Assembly: GCF_024347415.1 (NCBI RefSeq)
Contig: NZ_AP025476.1
Coordinates: 620,001-684,000, forward strand
Source of the DNA: Vibrio crassostreae
Lineage (GTDB): Bacteria > Pseudomonadota > Gammaproteobacteria > Enterobacterales > Vibrionaceae
DNA length: 64,000 bases
Direction of reading: 5' to 3'
Below are positions 12,203 through 19,977 of this stretch, piece by piece (position 1 is the stretch's first letter; each line of letters begins with the position of its first letter). The position numbers and the translations under genes were made by a program. The notes under the pieces were generated by a model that was not told the origin of the DNA, ran no database searches, and was given only the letters and a program-made list of their open reading frames with translations.

Positions 12203-13018
12203 TTAGTATTTACCTGTGAGCATTTCAGGGCGAACCACTTTCACCGATTCAACCAAAATAGGGATTGAGCCGGCGACGTCACTCGTGGTCACTGAAAATT
12301 TCAAATTAGAGCTGTGTTGTGTTGGGAAGAGCTCATCAATAGAAAAACCACGCACAATCGGATCAAAGTGAAAGTAACCCGCTTGCGGGGTACGTTCGTT
12401 TCGTTTGGCGTTCGCTTCATTGATGAATTTGTTGGCTTCGTACTCTTTCACAAAGTCACGTTCCACCTCGAGCTTAGTGATCCCCGCGTACATAAAGTGC
12501 GCACGACGCAAGCTGATTAACGGACTTGAGACTAAGCTCGTAAATTCGTTTACCCCTTCTGCGTTCGCTGGCATGGTTTCACGCTTTATCATTGGAACCA
12601 AGATTCGGGCAGGTTGCGCATTGGTGACCCAAGCATGAACCTGAATAGACAGGGGATCGCCGCCGGCTTTCGCCTTGAACTGAACATCCAAATGGATGTT
12701 ATCGCCCGCTTCTGTCACCAGTCCTGTGTAACGAACCCCATTTTTAGTGCGAGCGGTAATATCACTGAATGGGATCACGTAATGGCCGGTGGTATGAGCA
12801 CGTTGCTTGTAACGCTCTAACATGAGGATCTCACTGCCCGTTAAGACATAGATTTCTTCTGCGTTCAGCGTAATAGACAAGCGTTCAATCTCGGCGGCCT
12901 CGGCATTCGTCTCTAACACTAACTCATGGTAAGTCGGCCCAACAGGAATAGGCAGCGTGCCTTTTTGTCCCCAAGCGGCCCCGACCATGGAATTCAGTTT
13001 GATTGGTTTTACTGACAT
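12203..13018 (-). CDS. Major capsid protein, PM2 P2-like (double jelly-roll)
   Basis: 271 residues, close to the 269 of PM2 P2. No TM, no signal, beta-rich throughout. The N-terminus (residues 1-35, with LPIPVGPTYHELVLETN) parallels the PM2 P2 start, where a similar IPVGxTYxxxxL motif occurs. GGAGAG stands before the ATG. It is flanked by small membrane proteins, as in PM2. It would form the pseudo-hexameric shell over an internal lipid membrane. The double-jelly-roll fold is inferred from length, motif and context; a structure prediction would settle it. Confidence 0.82.
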   Translation of the reverse strand: MSVKPIKLNSMVGAAWGQKGTLPIPVGPTYHELVLETNAEAAEIERLSITLNAEEIYVLTGSEILMLERYKQRAHTTGHYVIPFSDITARTKNGVRYTGLVTEAGDNIHLDVQFKAKAGGDPLSIQVHAWVTNAQPARILVPMIKRETMPANAEGVNEFTSLVSSPLISLRRAHFMYAGITKLEVERDFVKEYEANKFINEANAKRNERTPQAGYFHFDPIVRGFSIDELFPTQHSSNLKFSVTTSDVAGSIPILVESVKVVRPEMLTGKY

Positions 13019-13030
13019 GTTTGTCTCTCC

Positions 13031-13159
13031 TTAAAACCAGCCACGTTTGCCGTTGATGAGTTGTTTGACTGCTTCTAACGTTGAGACGTTATTAATGATG
13101 GCAATCATCAGTAAGGTCAGGACAACAGCAATCAAGATGTTTTTATGCTGAGCTTTCAT
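13031..13159 (-). CDS. Small single-TM virion protein, first gene of the capsid operon (42 aa)
   Basis: MKAQHKNILIAVVLTLLMIA gives a short basic N-terminus and one TM (about 8-22). The C-terminus is amphipathic and basic (STLEAVKQLINGKRGWF). It is preceded by the AGGGGA of a 21-bp leader that is repeated before another phage gene. Too short for most gene callers. Likely a lipid-core protein. Confidence 0.72.
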   Translation of the reverse strand: MKAQHKNILIAVVLTLLMIAIINNVSTLEAVKQLINGKRGWF

Positions 13160-13163
13160 ACAC

Positions 13164-13184
13164 TCCCCTGTCTCTCGACGTTGG
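13164..13184 (-). repeat. 21-bp leader repeat, copy 1
   Basis: Exact copy of 15354-15374. On the coding strand it starts CCAACGTCGAG and ends in AGGGGA, which serves as ribosome-binding site for the 42-residue gene. See the finding on this repeat. Confidence 0.8.
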
Positions 13185-13246
13185 ATCTTGAATAATCAAA
13201 TGAAGTGTTTATCAAAGAGGAAAAAGGTTGAAAAAGAAAGGAAGCG

Positions 13247-13280
13247 TTACCTATAGGTTAGATGGGTAACCTATAGGTTA
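13247..13280. promoter_or_regulatory. Tandem palindromes before the capsid operon
   Basis: TTACCTATAGGTTA (13247-13260) and TAACCTATAGGTTA (13267-13280) share the perfect core ACCTATAGGT and are exactly 20 bp (two helical turns) apart. They lie between the packaging ATPase gene and the first capsid-operon gene, about 90 bp before its ATG. This is the layout of a regulator-binding site on a late promoter. A clear -35/-10 pair is not visible. Confidence 0.6.
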
Positions 13281-13290
13281 AAAAGGGCGG

Positions 13291-14055
13291 TTACCGGTAG
13301 TTCAAATTGAGTGTTGAGCCTGACTGACAGTTCAACGCCTTATGCTCAATATTACCAATACCATCACGGATCAAGAGGTATTCCGCGATCGGTTTCCCGA
13401 TACGTTGCTTGTTGACCTTAGCGGATTTCAACGTCGCAATAGTATTCACATCCAACCCGCGTTTATCCGCGATCCATTGAGCATCACTCAGAGAATTAAC
13501 TGCGCCCACCCACCAAACACTGGATTGCTCGGTCACGGTTTTCGGTACCTCTTGGCCGCGCTGAAATATGGAGTGCACCACAAGGCCATACTGACGCCCG
13601 CCACGCAACAGCTCACCCGCACGACCTCGAAGTTTGCCAGAGGTTTCTACGCAGGAGGCTAACTCTTCAATCACCGTATAGAGCCGGCTAGCGCGGCCGT
13701 TCCCTACCGACCACACCACCGACGCGAAAAATTCCAACTCTCCACCGGTTGCCCCATTGGCTGGAATGTACGCCAACTTAAACGAGCCGCCACGACGACG
13801 CGCCATCACCAGCGATTTCACAAAGATTAAGCGTGATGAGGTGCCGTGGCACATTTGTCCTTGAAACTTATTTCCCGCGTAGTTGGTGTAGGGGTCAAAA
13901 AAGACCGCTTGTGCGGTTTTCGGGATTAACCCCAAATGCTTAACCGCTGAGGTTTTTCCCCCTCCCGTTCCCGCCACATAAAGGGTGTGGTCGGCATCAA
14001 AGGACGGGTTAGCATTAACGGGATTCGGTAGGGCTAGGGTTTTGGGTTTGTTCAC
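13291..14055 (-). CDS. Genome-packaging ATPase, FtsK/HerA type (PM2 P9-like)
   Basis: 254 residues. Walker A GTGGGKTS at residues 29-36 is followed by a Walker-B-like hydrophobic strand and acid (SRLYTVIEELAS, about 120-132). A downstream polar strand (GLVVHSIFQRGQEVPK) fits sensor or arginine-finger elements of FtsK-HerA packaging ATPases. It would pump DNA into preformed membrane-containing capsids. The start is GTG with GGAG seven bases upstream. Its 5' end lies inside the preceding gene by 41 bp. It is short for an FtsK homologue but normal for viral A32/P9-like enzymes. Confidence 0.82.
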   Translation of the reverse strand: MNKPKTLALPNPVNANPSFDADHTLYVAGTGGGKTSAVKHLGLIPKTAQAVFFDPYTNYAGNKFQGQMCHGTSSRLIFVKSLVMARRRGGSFKLAYIPANGATGGELEFFASVVWSVGNGRASRLYTVIEELASCVETSGKLRGRAGELLRGGRQYGLVVHSIFQRGQEVPKTVTEQSSVWWVGAVNSLSDAQWIADKRGLDVNTIATLKSAKVNKQRIGKPIAEYLLIRDGIGNIEHKALNCQSGSTLNLNYR

Positions 14056-14482
14056 TTTCGGTCTCCTTGGCTTGCATCAAGGCAGCCATTTGTTGTTTGG
14101 ACGCGTAGATCAAGCCCAAAACTGCAAGCAGCAGCGTCGCCTCTTCGATGTAGTCCCCAAACACTCCCATCAAGGTTGAGCCATGTTTGGCAAAGACCGG
14201 CTGCGCGGCATCGATAACGGCTTGTTTCCCTTTACCGTCAAATTCAAACTCAACCCCTGAAATCATGGACGTGGCTTGTTCGGTCAAAGCGAACACAATA
14301 TCCAGTAATCCCGCCATGGCTTCGGTTTTATCTTCGGTTACCGTTTCGGTTGAGCCGGTTAGGCTAACTGGTTCGCTTTCGGTTTGCTCTTGCTGTTCAA
14401 GCTGATCAATGACCGCGCCAAAATCCCCCCAATCATCCACCGCCGCTGACTCATTCAACAAGACTTCATTCGTTTGCTCCAT
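14015..14482 (-). CDS. Acidic phage membrane protein (155 aa)
   Basis: Starts MEQTNEVLLNES with AAGGGGG five bases before the ATG; the GTG two codons upstream has no room for a ribosome-binding site. The N-terminus is acidic and low in complexity (E/T/S/Q). The middle part (about 58-100) looks helical, followed by a hydrophobic segment (EATLLLAVLGLIYA, about 115-128) and a polar tail. Overlaps the ATPase gene by 41 bp. It may be a membrane partner of the packaging ATPase, by position only. Confidence 0.62.
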   Translation of the reverse strand: MEQTNEVLLNESAAVDDWGDFGAVIDQLEQQEQTESEPVSLTGSTETVTEDKTEAMAGLLDIVFALTEQATSMISGVEFEFDGKGKQAVIDAAQPVFAKHGSTLMGVFGDYIEEATLLLAVLGLIYASKQQMAALMQAKETESEQTQNPSPTESR

Positions 14483-15038
14483 GCTCACCCCCTTGCGTTG
14501 GTTCGGTTGGGGCTTTCGGTTTAGGTAGCAGTTGAGAAAATGCCCAGATGAGGAAGATAACCGACACCAACGCTGCTACGACTCGTTTAAAGGAAAACTT
14601 GCCTTGGTTTTTTTCTGTTTCTTCATCGCTGCCCGTTTCGGTTACCGCTCGGTTGGAAACCGCGTCTTTACTGGTTTCTTGTGTTTCTTCCGGTTCGGTT
14701 AACCCCTCGGTTAGTTCGGTTACCGCGTCGGTTACCTCTGTTCGGTTAGGTTCGGTTATCAAAACCGGATCAACCACCGACAGTTTATCGGTGACTGTCG
14801 GTTGAAGTTCGGTTGAGTCAGCGACAAGATTCGCTTTAATGAACTTGGTCACTTCATGGCTATGTGAGCTGTTACCGCACTTTGGGCAACGGTAATACAT
14901 CAACCCGATGTTGCGGCTGTTTTTAGGCGGCTCCCCTGTAGCAATCAGTTTCCCTTCACCCACTTGATGAGCGCTGGCGACCGACTGACAAACCGGGCAA
15001 GAGAGATACCCACGGATTGGGTTTTTATGTTCAGCCAT
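14466..15038 (-). CDS. Zinc-ribbon phage protein with Thr/Glu/Val-rich linker and C-terminal TM (190 aa)
   Basis: Start ATG at 15038 with GAGG six bases before it. CPVC and CPKC (about residues 14-17 and 51-54) form a treble-clef or zinc-ribbon pair. Residues 80-145 are a low-complexity T/E/V/P region whose DNA repeats GGTTCGGTTA-like units. One TM (VVAALVSVIFLIWAFSQ) and a Pro-rich tail follow. PM2 has a zinc-finger late regulator (P14), but the TM here makes a direct equivalence doubtful. Could be a membrane-bound DNA-binding or virion protein. Confidence 0.62.
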   Translation of the reverse strand: MAEHKNPIRGYLSCPVCQSVASAHQVGEGKLIATGEPPKNSRNIGLMYYRCPKCGNSSHSHEVTKFIKANLVADSTELQPTVTDKLSVVDPVLITEPNRTEVTDAVTELTEGLTEPEETQETSKDAVSNRAVTETGSDEETEKNQGKFSFKRVVAALVSVIFLIWAFSQLLPKPKAPTEPTQGGEHGANE

Positions 15039-15348
15039 GATCCACCTCTGCATTTTCCATCTCATCGAGCTGCTGCTTTTGAACCTCTACCACTGCACGG
15101 TATTTCAGGCGAGCGACCCCATTGAGCTTGTCGAGGTGCTCAAGCTGCTCAAACAAGTTGACGGGAAGCCCTAATGCCTCCAGTGAGAGGTTGCCACTCA
15201 TCAACATCCCCATGGCTTTTTTCATGAGTGCGCCGGTGTCCATTTCTTTAAAACGGTCAATTTCCACTTTCAGGCTGGCGGTCAGCTTGTCAGCCGCATC
15301 GAGGGCGGCTAAATCTCGCTGACACTCCTCAAGCGATAGTCTTTTCAT
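15031..15348 (-). CDS. Hypothetical helical phage protein (105 aa)
   Basis: Begins MKRLSLEECQRDL; the ATG at 15348 follows AGGGGA of the repeated 21-bp leader, which decides the start. Predicted all-helical and charged, with LMKKAMGMLMSGNLSLEALGLP in the middle and a C-terminal coiled-coil-like stretch. No TM. It heads the packaging gene group directly after the replication gene. Could be a regulator of late genes (inference from position); the family is unknown. Confidence 0.6.
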   Translation of the reverse strand: MKRLSLEECQRDLAALDAADKLTASLKVEIDRFKEMDTGALMKKAMGMLMSGNLSLEALGLPVNLFEQLEHLDKLNGVARLKYRAVVEVQKQQLDEMENAEVDHG

Positions 15349-15353
15349 TGTCT

Positions 15354-15374
15354 TCCCCTGTCTCTCGACGTTGG
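15354..15374 (-). repeat. 21-bp leader repeat, copy 2
   Basis: Exact copy of 13164-13184, placed just before the ATG of the 105-residue gene and just after the replication gene. The similarity continues loosely for a few bases (TCTTG) further upstream. Confidence 0.8.
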
Positions 15375-15413
15375 TCTTGGATAAAGGCCTCTGATTCACA
15401 TCGTTGGCGTGGG

Positions 15414-17279
15414 TTAAGTGACTCCCAACCGTCCGTTGATAAGGCTGAGAGTGGTGTGCTTATCAATGGGGATTTTCGCCCCCATCGACAGCGGTTTAAG
15501 CAAGCATTGAACCCCTTTTACGCTCCATCCGGTCACGTCCATTAAGGCTTTTTCGAGCGGGGATATCTCCATTTCCGGAGGTGGGTTACACTTATTTTCA
15601 GTGCTCCAAGGGACAGCGCTCCGCGCTTTTTTCCACGCGTCCACATCGCACTTCGCCACCACCGAAAAGTGATCGCGGCAGGTCTCGATCACGTGACCTA
15701 ACCATTCCAATCCGATCACCCGTTTGGTGGTTTCGCCATACTGGTTAATCTGCGTTTCATGGGCGAGGCGCAAATCCCCAATGTGCTTCGTAAAGTCTTT
15801 CCATCGTGATTTATCCGCATGCTCATGCAGGTCGATTAACGCTTCATCAATCGCCACATCGGCTTTGTTCGCGCGTCTCAGTTGTCGCCACAGACCCACC
15901 GCTGGAGAGCCCGATTGAGAGAACTGTTTGATGCCCCACGCACTAGCCCAAGCGCGTACAGAAAGAGCCTTACTGGCCGCGTTACCCTCTGGGAGGTGCG
16001 CCCCGTTGATGTTCTTAGAGATGTATTTGATGATGTAGCCAGTAGCGCTGCCTTTCTTAGGGTTGCAAGGTTTTGCGTGAAAACGGGCTTTGCGTTTCTT
16101 TTTGTTGTAGAGCTCGTCGGCATCTTCACTTCGGGCGATATTTGCACAAATGCGCATGAGGTCGGCTTTGTATTCTGCAGGGCAATAGACAAAGGCATGC
16201 AAGTGAGGCGTGCCGTCTTTGTGGGGCTCGGCCACCCGTAGGCCAAACCAAGGAATGTCTTGTTTGGCGAAGTGGGCGCGGGCCAGTCTCCATTGCTCCA
16301 TCAGGTTTTGATGCGCTTCTTTGACGGTGCAGCCGTTCCACTTAGACGAATTGCGGTGATATTTAGACGGGAGTGTCCATGTGATGAAGACCCCTTCGAA
16401 TCCCATATCGATCGCCCGCTCTTCATCTCCGCGACTGCGAACCACCAACTCAATGTATCGATTTTCTGGATTGGCGGTCGTACGAGAGGCCACCTCATCG
16501 AGATTGAATTCTTGCAGGGTCTCGTGGTTGATGACCACCATGCTTTTCATGAAGGCTTCGGACTCGCGTAATTGCTGCTTGAAGTTGGAGAGAGTCAGGC
16601 GTGACACATTGCAATGTTGGCTGGGTTGTTCCCCGACATTGCCAAGGGTGACTTGAGCATGTTCAATGTAGCGCTTGCGAAGGCGTTTGAATTTACGCAC
16701 TAAGTTTTTAGGGTCTATACAACGACGAATCGCGCACTCTAATAAGATCTCAGCGTCACGAACCGTGAGTGTTTGAGCGATATCACGCGTGTCGGCACTC
16801 GGAGGCTCGATGAAGACCTTGAGCATCAAATCTCGGATTTGTTCAAAGGCATAGTGCAGGGCGTGATAGTAATCGGTGGGGCTCTCAGGAATGCCATCAA
16901 TACGCGCTTCGGTGTCGGTCACGGCAATATCATTGATGATATCGACAAAGGCCACGGTGAGTTGAATGGCGAAATTTTTAAGCGCATCATCGCTCATCAA
17001 GATGTCGTGAGTCAGTTCGAGCGGTTTGGGCTCATGGTTTATGAAACCAAACGGGAATTTTTGGGTAAAGTGATGGACGACGTTATCCACAAAGCTCACG
17101 CGTTCGGTGATGAATAAGGCGAGATTACGGTCGGTTGGATTGCTGCGCTTTTTCCTCAGCCCTAATTTAAGCTCCAGATCTTGACGCATCATTACTGGTA
17201 GGTGTGCTGTCAGGTTTGAGACATACTGACTTAACGACAGAGTGATGTTGGGTTGATGGAATCGTTTGTAAGTACTCAT
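15414..17279 (-). CDS. Rolling-circle replication initiator, HUH endonuclease (PM2 P12 / phage gpA-like)
   Basis: 621 residues. It would nick one strand at the phage origin, stay covalently bound to the 5' end and rejoin it after each round. The HUH metal-binding motif is visible as TPHLHAFVY (about residue 355). About 60 residues later, GYIIKYISKNING carries two tyrosines separated by three residues. This is the two-tyrosine signature of the gpA superfamily used by P2, phiX174 and PM2. The upstream FGLRVAEPH strand is motif 1. The N-terminal 300 residues are helical and unassigned. ATG with AAGG seven bases upstream. The nick site was not located; in relatives it lies within this gene. Confidence 0.87.
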   Translation of the reverse strand: MSTYKRFHQPNITLSLSQYVSNLTAHLPVMMRQDLELKLGLRKKRSNPTDRNLALFITERVSFVDNVVHHFTQKFPFGFINHEPKPLELTHDILMSDDALKNFAIQLTVAFVDIINDIAVTDTEARIDGIPESPTDYYHALHYAFEQIRDLMLKVFIEPPSADTRDIAQTLTVRDAEILLECAIRRCIDPKNLVRKFKRLRKRYIEHAQVTLGNVGEQPSQHCNVSRLTLSNFKQQLRESEAFMKSMVVINHETLQEFNLDEVASRTTANPENRYIELVVRSRGDEERAIDMGFEGVFITWTLPSKYHRNSSKWNGCTVKEAHQNLMEQWRLARAHFAKQDIPWFGLRVAEPHKDGTPHLHAFVYCPAEYKADLMRICANIARSEDADELYNKKKRKARFHAKPCNPKKGSATGYIIKYISKNINGAHLPEGNAASKALSVRAWASAWGIKQFSQSGSPAVGLWRQLRRANKADVAIDEALIDLHEHADKSRWKDFTKHIGDLRLAHETQINQYGETTKRVIGLEWLGHVIETCRDHFSVVAKCDVDAWKKARSAVPWSTENKCNPPPEMEISPLEKALMDVTGWSVKGVQCLLKPLSMGAKIPIDKHTTLSLINGRLGVT

Positions 17280-17288
17280 AGTCCAACC

Positions 17289-17552
17289 TTAAGTTTTTCC
17301 TTTACTCACTGTTCCCCAAGGCTCGATACAACCTCGTTCGGTGCAGGTGTAATTCAAGGGTTTAGGTGTCGATTTAACGCGCTTTTTAATGCCGTGCTTT
17401 TCTCTTAGCTTCGATATTAAGAAACGCGCTCTCTCGGTTTTTTCTGGGTTAAAGTCTTTGAGCCCTTCCATGTCGGGGCAAGGCTTGTGGATGGGATCGT
17501 AGATAGGCAAGTCCACACTGGATACCGACTCTGTGTAATCAACATCCTCCAT
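17289..17552 (-). CDS. Hypothetical early phage protein with two Cys (87 aa)
   Basis: MEDVDYTESVSSVDLP start, acidic N-terminus. A basic central helix (ERARFLISKLREKHGIKKRVK) and a C-terminal YTCTERGCIEPWG segment follow. Directly upstream of the replication gene (9 bp) in the early operon. No family recognised. Confidence 0.6.
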   Translation of the reverse strand: MEDVDYTESVSSVDLPIYDPIHKPCPDMEGLKDFNPEKTERARFLISKLREKHGIKKRVKSTPKPLNYTCTERGCIEPWGTVSKGKT

Positions 17553-17557
17553 GACGA

Positions 17558-17806
17558 CTACTTCGGTAAGTCAGGCCACGGACTGCCTGAATTCATGATG
17601 CGATAAATATCCGCTTCATTCTCTTTGTCATTCAGAGAGTCGGTATAGAACCCCCAGTAACGCTTTACTCTTTCTGTTTTGCCGTCTAAGCCGGTATCAA
17701 GGCATTGAATGAACGCAAATCCGCGCCCGTGAGTTCGGGCAAAGTGGAGCTGGCATTTTGGATGGTTGCTGTCATAGACAAGATTGTTTTCGGTTTGGAC
17801 TTTCAT
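17558..17806 (-). CDS. Hypothetical early phage protein (82 aa)
   Basis: Start MKVQTENNLVYDSNHP. The ATG at 17806 overlaps the TGA of the upstream gene (ATGA) and has AAGGAG eight bases before it, so the longer frame is rejected. The middle is beta-rich (LHFARTHGRGFAFIQCLD) and the C-terminus charged. Function unknown; early-operon position. Confidence 0.62.
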   Translation of the reverse strand: MKVQTENNLVYDSNHPKCQLHFARTHGRGFAFIQCLDTGLDGKTERVKRYWGFYTDSLNDKENEADIYRIMNSGSPWPDLPK

Positions 17807-18072
17807 TGGGCTAACTCCTTGTTGGGTGCTTCGTTGAACAAGTACATCTTTGTGCAAGCGTCATCGATGGATTGAGCTAAGTGGTGTTCGCCGCTGGTTT
17901 CGGCGTAGACGCGCACTTCATGCAAACGCTCAATAATGGATTCATGGATGAGCTCAGATTGCGCTTGAGTCACCAAGCTTGAAGGGGCGCTCTCTTTTAG
18001 GCAGTGCATATCTTGGTGGTACGCCTCCACCCAAAAGCGGTAAAGGTGTTGAGTGACGTCGGCGTGAGTCAT
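17803..18072 (-). CDS. Hypothetical early phage protein, helical (89 aa)
   Basis: Begins MTHADVTQHLYRFWVEAYHQD. Predicted helical throughout, weakly acidic, no TM, with several His. AAGGAT precedes the ATG. It sits 4 bp after the 65-residue gene and overlaps the next by 4. No recognisable domain. Confidence 0.6.
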   Translation of the reverse strand: MTHADVTQHLYRFWVEAYHQDMHCLKESAPSSLVTQAQSELIHESIIERLHEVRVYAETSGEHHLAQSIDDACTKMYLFNEAPNKELAQ

Positions 18073-18076
18073 GGGC

Positions 18077-18274
18077 TTATCCTTGTACGACTATGCGCAA
18101 ATCACCCTCAAGCGGGATGATGGCAAGGTTGGTGGCTATGAAGGACGCAGGGTGACCGGCTCGGTCTTCCATTTCTGACACGGCGTGAGAGAAATTCGAA
18201 GAGTGCTCCTTGGCTGGCACCACTTCCACCGGTAGGCATTTCTGGTTTGAGAAGATTTGAATGAGAGGGGTCAT
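18077..18274 (-). CDS. Hypothetical early phage protein (65 aa)
   Basis: Begins MTPLIQIFSNQKCLP and ends IIPLEGDLRIVVQG. Small, mixed alpha/beta composition. ATGA overlap with the preceding regulatory gene, AGGA seven bases before the ATG. No family recognised. Confidence 0.58.
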   Translation of the reverse strand: MTPLIQIFSNQKCLPVEVVPAKEHSSNFSHAVSEMEDRAGHPASFIATNLAIIPLEGDLRIVVQG

Positions 18275-18486
18275 GATTTCTTCCTCAATATCGACAGTTT
18301 GAATTGTCCCGCTTCCATACGAGCCGCGAGTTCGACGAGGTCGACATACCGCTTCCCTGCATCGAGTTCTTTTTCCACTTCGGGTAAATCAGCATTATCA
18401 AGACGATCGAGAACCTGTCTTTCACTCATTCCGTGAGAACGTGCAAATAAAGGCACAGACATGAATAACGCGGGCAGCATTGGCAT
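18271..18486 (-). CDS. Cro/excisionase-like small regulator, first early gene (71 aa)
   Basis: The region LFARSHGMSERQVLDRLDNADLP reads as a helix-turn-helix, followed by a charged helix ending KLSILRKKS. It is transcribed divergently from the XRE repressor across two operator-like palindromes, the place of a Cro-type or Cox-type switch protein. It may also act as a recombination directionality factor. GAGGA six bases before the ATG at 18486. Assigned from position and the visible HTH pattern. Confidence 0.6.
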   Translation of the reverse strand: MPMLPALFMSVPLFARSHGMSERQVLDRLDNADLPEVEKELDAGKRYVDLVELAARMEAGQFKLSILRKKS

Positions 18487-18554
18487 GTGATATCCTCGTA
18501 GGTTTGATGATTTTCGTGAAATACACGGAAATATGATGAAGCTAATTCTAAACT

Positions 18555-18593
18555 ACGGCGTTTGCCGTGGTTTAAATGTACGGCAATAGCCGT
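18555..18593. promoter_or_regulatory. Paired operators of the prophage switch
   Basis: ACGGC-GTTT-GCCGT (18555-18568) and ACGGC-AATA-GCCGT (18580-18593) are perfect 5-bp inverted repeats with 4-bp centres, 25 bp apart. They lie between the divergent regulator genes. Likely bound by the XRE repressor and the opposing small regulator. Confidence 0.8.
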
Positions 18594-18606
18594 AGTGAGG
18601 TCAAGA

Positions 18607-18903
18607 GTGGAATTGGGAAAAAAAATCAAAGCAATTCGAATTTCAGAAAAATTAAGTCAGGAAGAAATGTCGCAACTTATTGATATATCGATAGGTGCAC
18701 AAAGAGACTATGAACAAGAAAGAAGAATTCCAAAAGGTGATTTTTTGATGAAGATCACAAAGCATGAGCGCTTCAAAAAGTATGCATATTGGTTGGTGAC
18801 CGATGAAGTACTTCCTGAGTCGGGCCAGATTAGTCCCGACTTCTCTATACTATCAGAGCTCGGAATTGTCGAAAAAACAACCAACAACAAGAAACTTGCC
18901 TAA
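18607..18903 (+). CDS. XRE-family prophage repressor
   Basis: 98 residues starting at GTG 18607 (VELGKKIKAIRIS), chosen because GAGG lies six bases upstream and because an earlier start would run through the operators. The N-terminal HTH is clear: KLSQEEMSQLIDISIGAQRDYEQERRIP. The C-terminal part is short and lacks a LexA-type protease domain, so SOS self-cleavage is not expected. It would repress the leftward early operon and perhaps its own promoter. Confidence 0.8.
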   Translation: MELGKKIKAIRISEKLSQEEMSQLIDISIGAQRDYEQERRIPKGDFLMKITKHERFKKYAYWLVTDEVLPESGQISPDFSILSELGIVEKTTNNKKLA

Positions 18904-18939
18904 CGGTTTGCTTGCTTAAATACTATCGATGGGGGAAGA

Positions 18940-19908
18940 ATGATTTTAAAGAAGAATGCGAATTATTATTCAAGTCTGGCCCCTAATCAGGTGTTTGATA
19001 GTGAGCGAAAGGCCATGCAACTTGATAAGCGGTTGGCCTTAAAACTTGAGCGGGAATGTGCAGGGAAAGACTTTCGAACGCTGGATGAATTGATCACGCT
19101 TTGGTATCGAATGCATGGTAAAACGCTACGTGATCACATTCGGTTGAGAAAGAGTCTTTATCGAATATCAGAGCGTTTGGGGAACCCCATTGCTAGCGAC
19201 TTCACCAGTAAAGATTTTGCGTATTATCGAGAGCTGCGAAGTATTGAAGTGACAACGACCACTATTAACCGAGAGCATGCCTATCTCAGAGCAATGTTCA
19301 ATGAATTAAGTCGGTTAGGTGTGATTGAGTTCGAGAATCCGCTCACTCAAATTCGTCAATTCAAAGAGCGTGAAAAAGAGTTGAGGTATTTGGAACATGA
19401 TGAGATCGCAAGGCTCTTGGAGTCCTGTCAAACAGTCAGTAATAGGTCTTTGATTTTTATAGTAAAGATTTGCTTGGCCACCGGTGCTCGGTGGGGGGAG
19501 GCGGAATCGCTGAAACCCTCACAAATTAAAAATCATCAGATCACGTTTTTGAATACCAAATCATCTAAGAATCGTTCGGTACCCATTAATCAAACGCTTT
19601 ATGATGAATTAACGGAACTTGAGCCCATCAGTAAAGAAAGGATGTTTTTAAGCAGCTTATCGACTTTTCGAAAGGCGGTTTCAGAGGCAAAGATTGATTT
19701 ACCTAAAGGGCAAATGACTCACGTTCTACGTCATACCTTTGCGAGTCATTATGTGATGAGCGGCGGCAATATTGTGAAGTTAAGAGATGTACTGGGTCAT
19801 AGTGAAATTTCAACGACCATGCGTTATGCGCACTTGGCTCCTGAGCACTTGGAAGAAACTTTGATGCTTAATCCACTAAATCAACATCAAAAAAAATATA
19901 TATTATAA
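18940..19908 (+). CDS. int: Tyrosine recombinase (prophage integrase)
   Basis: 322 residues. An N-terminal SAM-like core-binding domain (about 50-130) is followed by the catalytic domain. Visible catalytic residues: Arg in ATGARWGEAE, His-x-x-Arg in HVLRHTFASH, His in LGHSEISTT, and the nucleophile Tyr in MRYAHL. It would recombine the 47-bp tRNA-Trp core. It lies on the repressor strand behind a GGGGGAAGA ribosome-binding region, and so may be expressed in lysogens together with the repressor. Unlike many integrases it is not next to attR; the restriction-modification gene lies between. Confidence 0.93.
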   Translation: MILKKNANYYSSLAPNQVFDSERKAMQLDKRLALKLERECAGKDFRTLDELITLWYRMHGKTLRDHIRLRKSLYRISERLGNPIASDFTSKDFAYYRELRSIEVTTTTINREHAYLRAMFNELSRLGVIEFENPLTQIRQFKEREKELRYLEHDEIARLLESCQTVSNRSLIFIVKICLATGARWGEAESLKPSQIKNHQITFLNTKSSKNRSVPINQTLYDELTELEPISKERMFLSSLSTFRKAVSEAKIDLPKGQMTHVLRHTFASHYVMSGGNIVKLRDVLGHSEISTTMRYAHLAPEHLEETLMLNPLNQHQKKYIL

Positions 19909-19936
19909 AAATTTTATTTTTATAATATATTTGAAA

Positions 19937-19960
19937 TGGTTCCTGAACAATCAGGAACCA
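19937..19960. terminator. Bidirectional hairpin between int and the methyltransferase gene
   Basis: TGGTTCCTGA / TCAGGAACCA with loop ACAA, flanked by A/T-rich sequence, between two convergent genes. Confidence 0.7.
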
Positions 19961-19977
19961 AAATTAATAATTGTGAA

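Noticed and set aside
15882..17117. Long forward frames opposite the replication gene (up to 119 residues)
   Set aside because: Shadows of the HUH initiator's codons; no ribosome-binding sites or protein-like composition.
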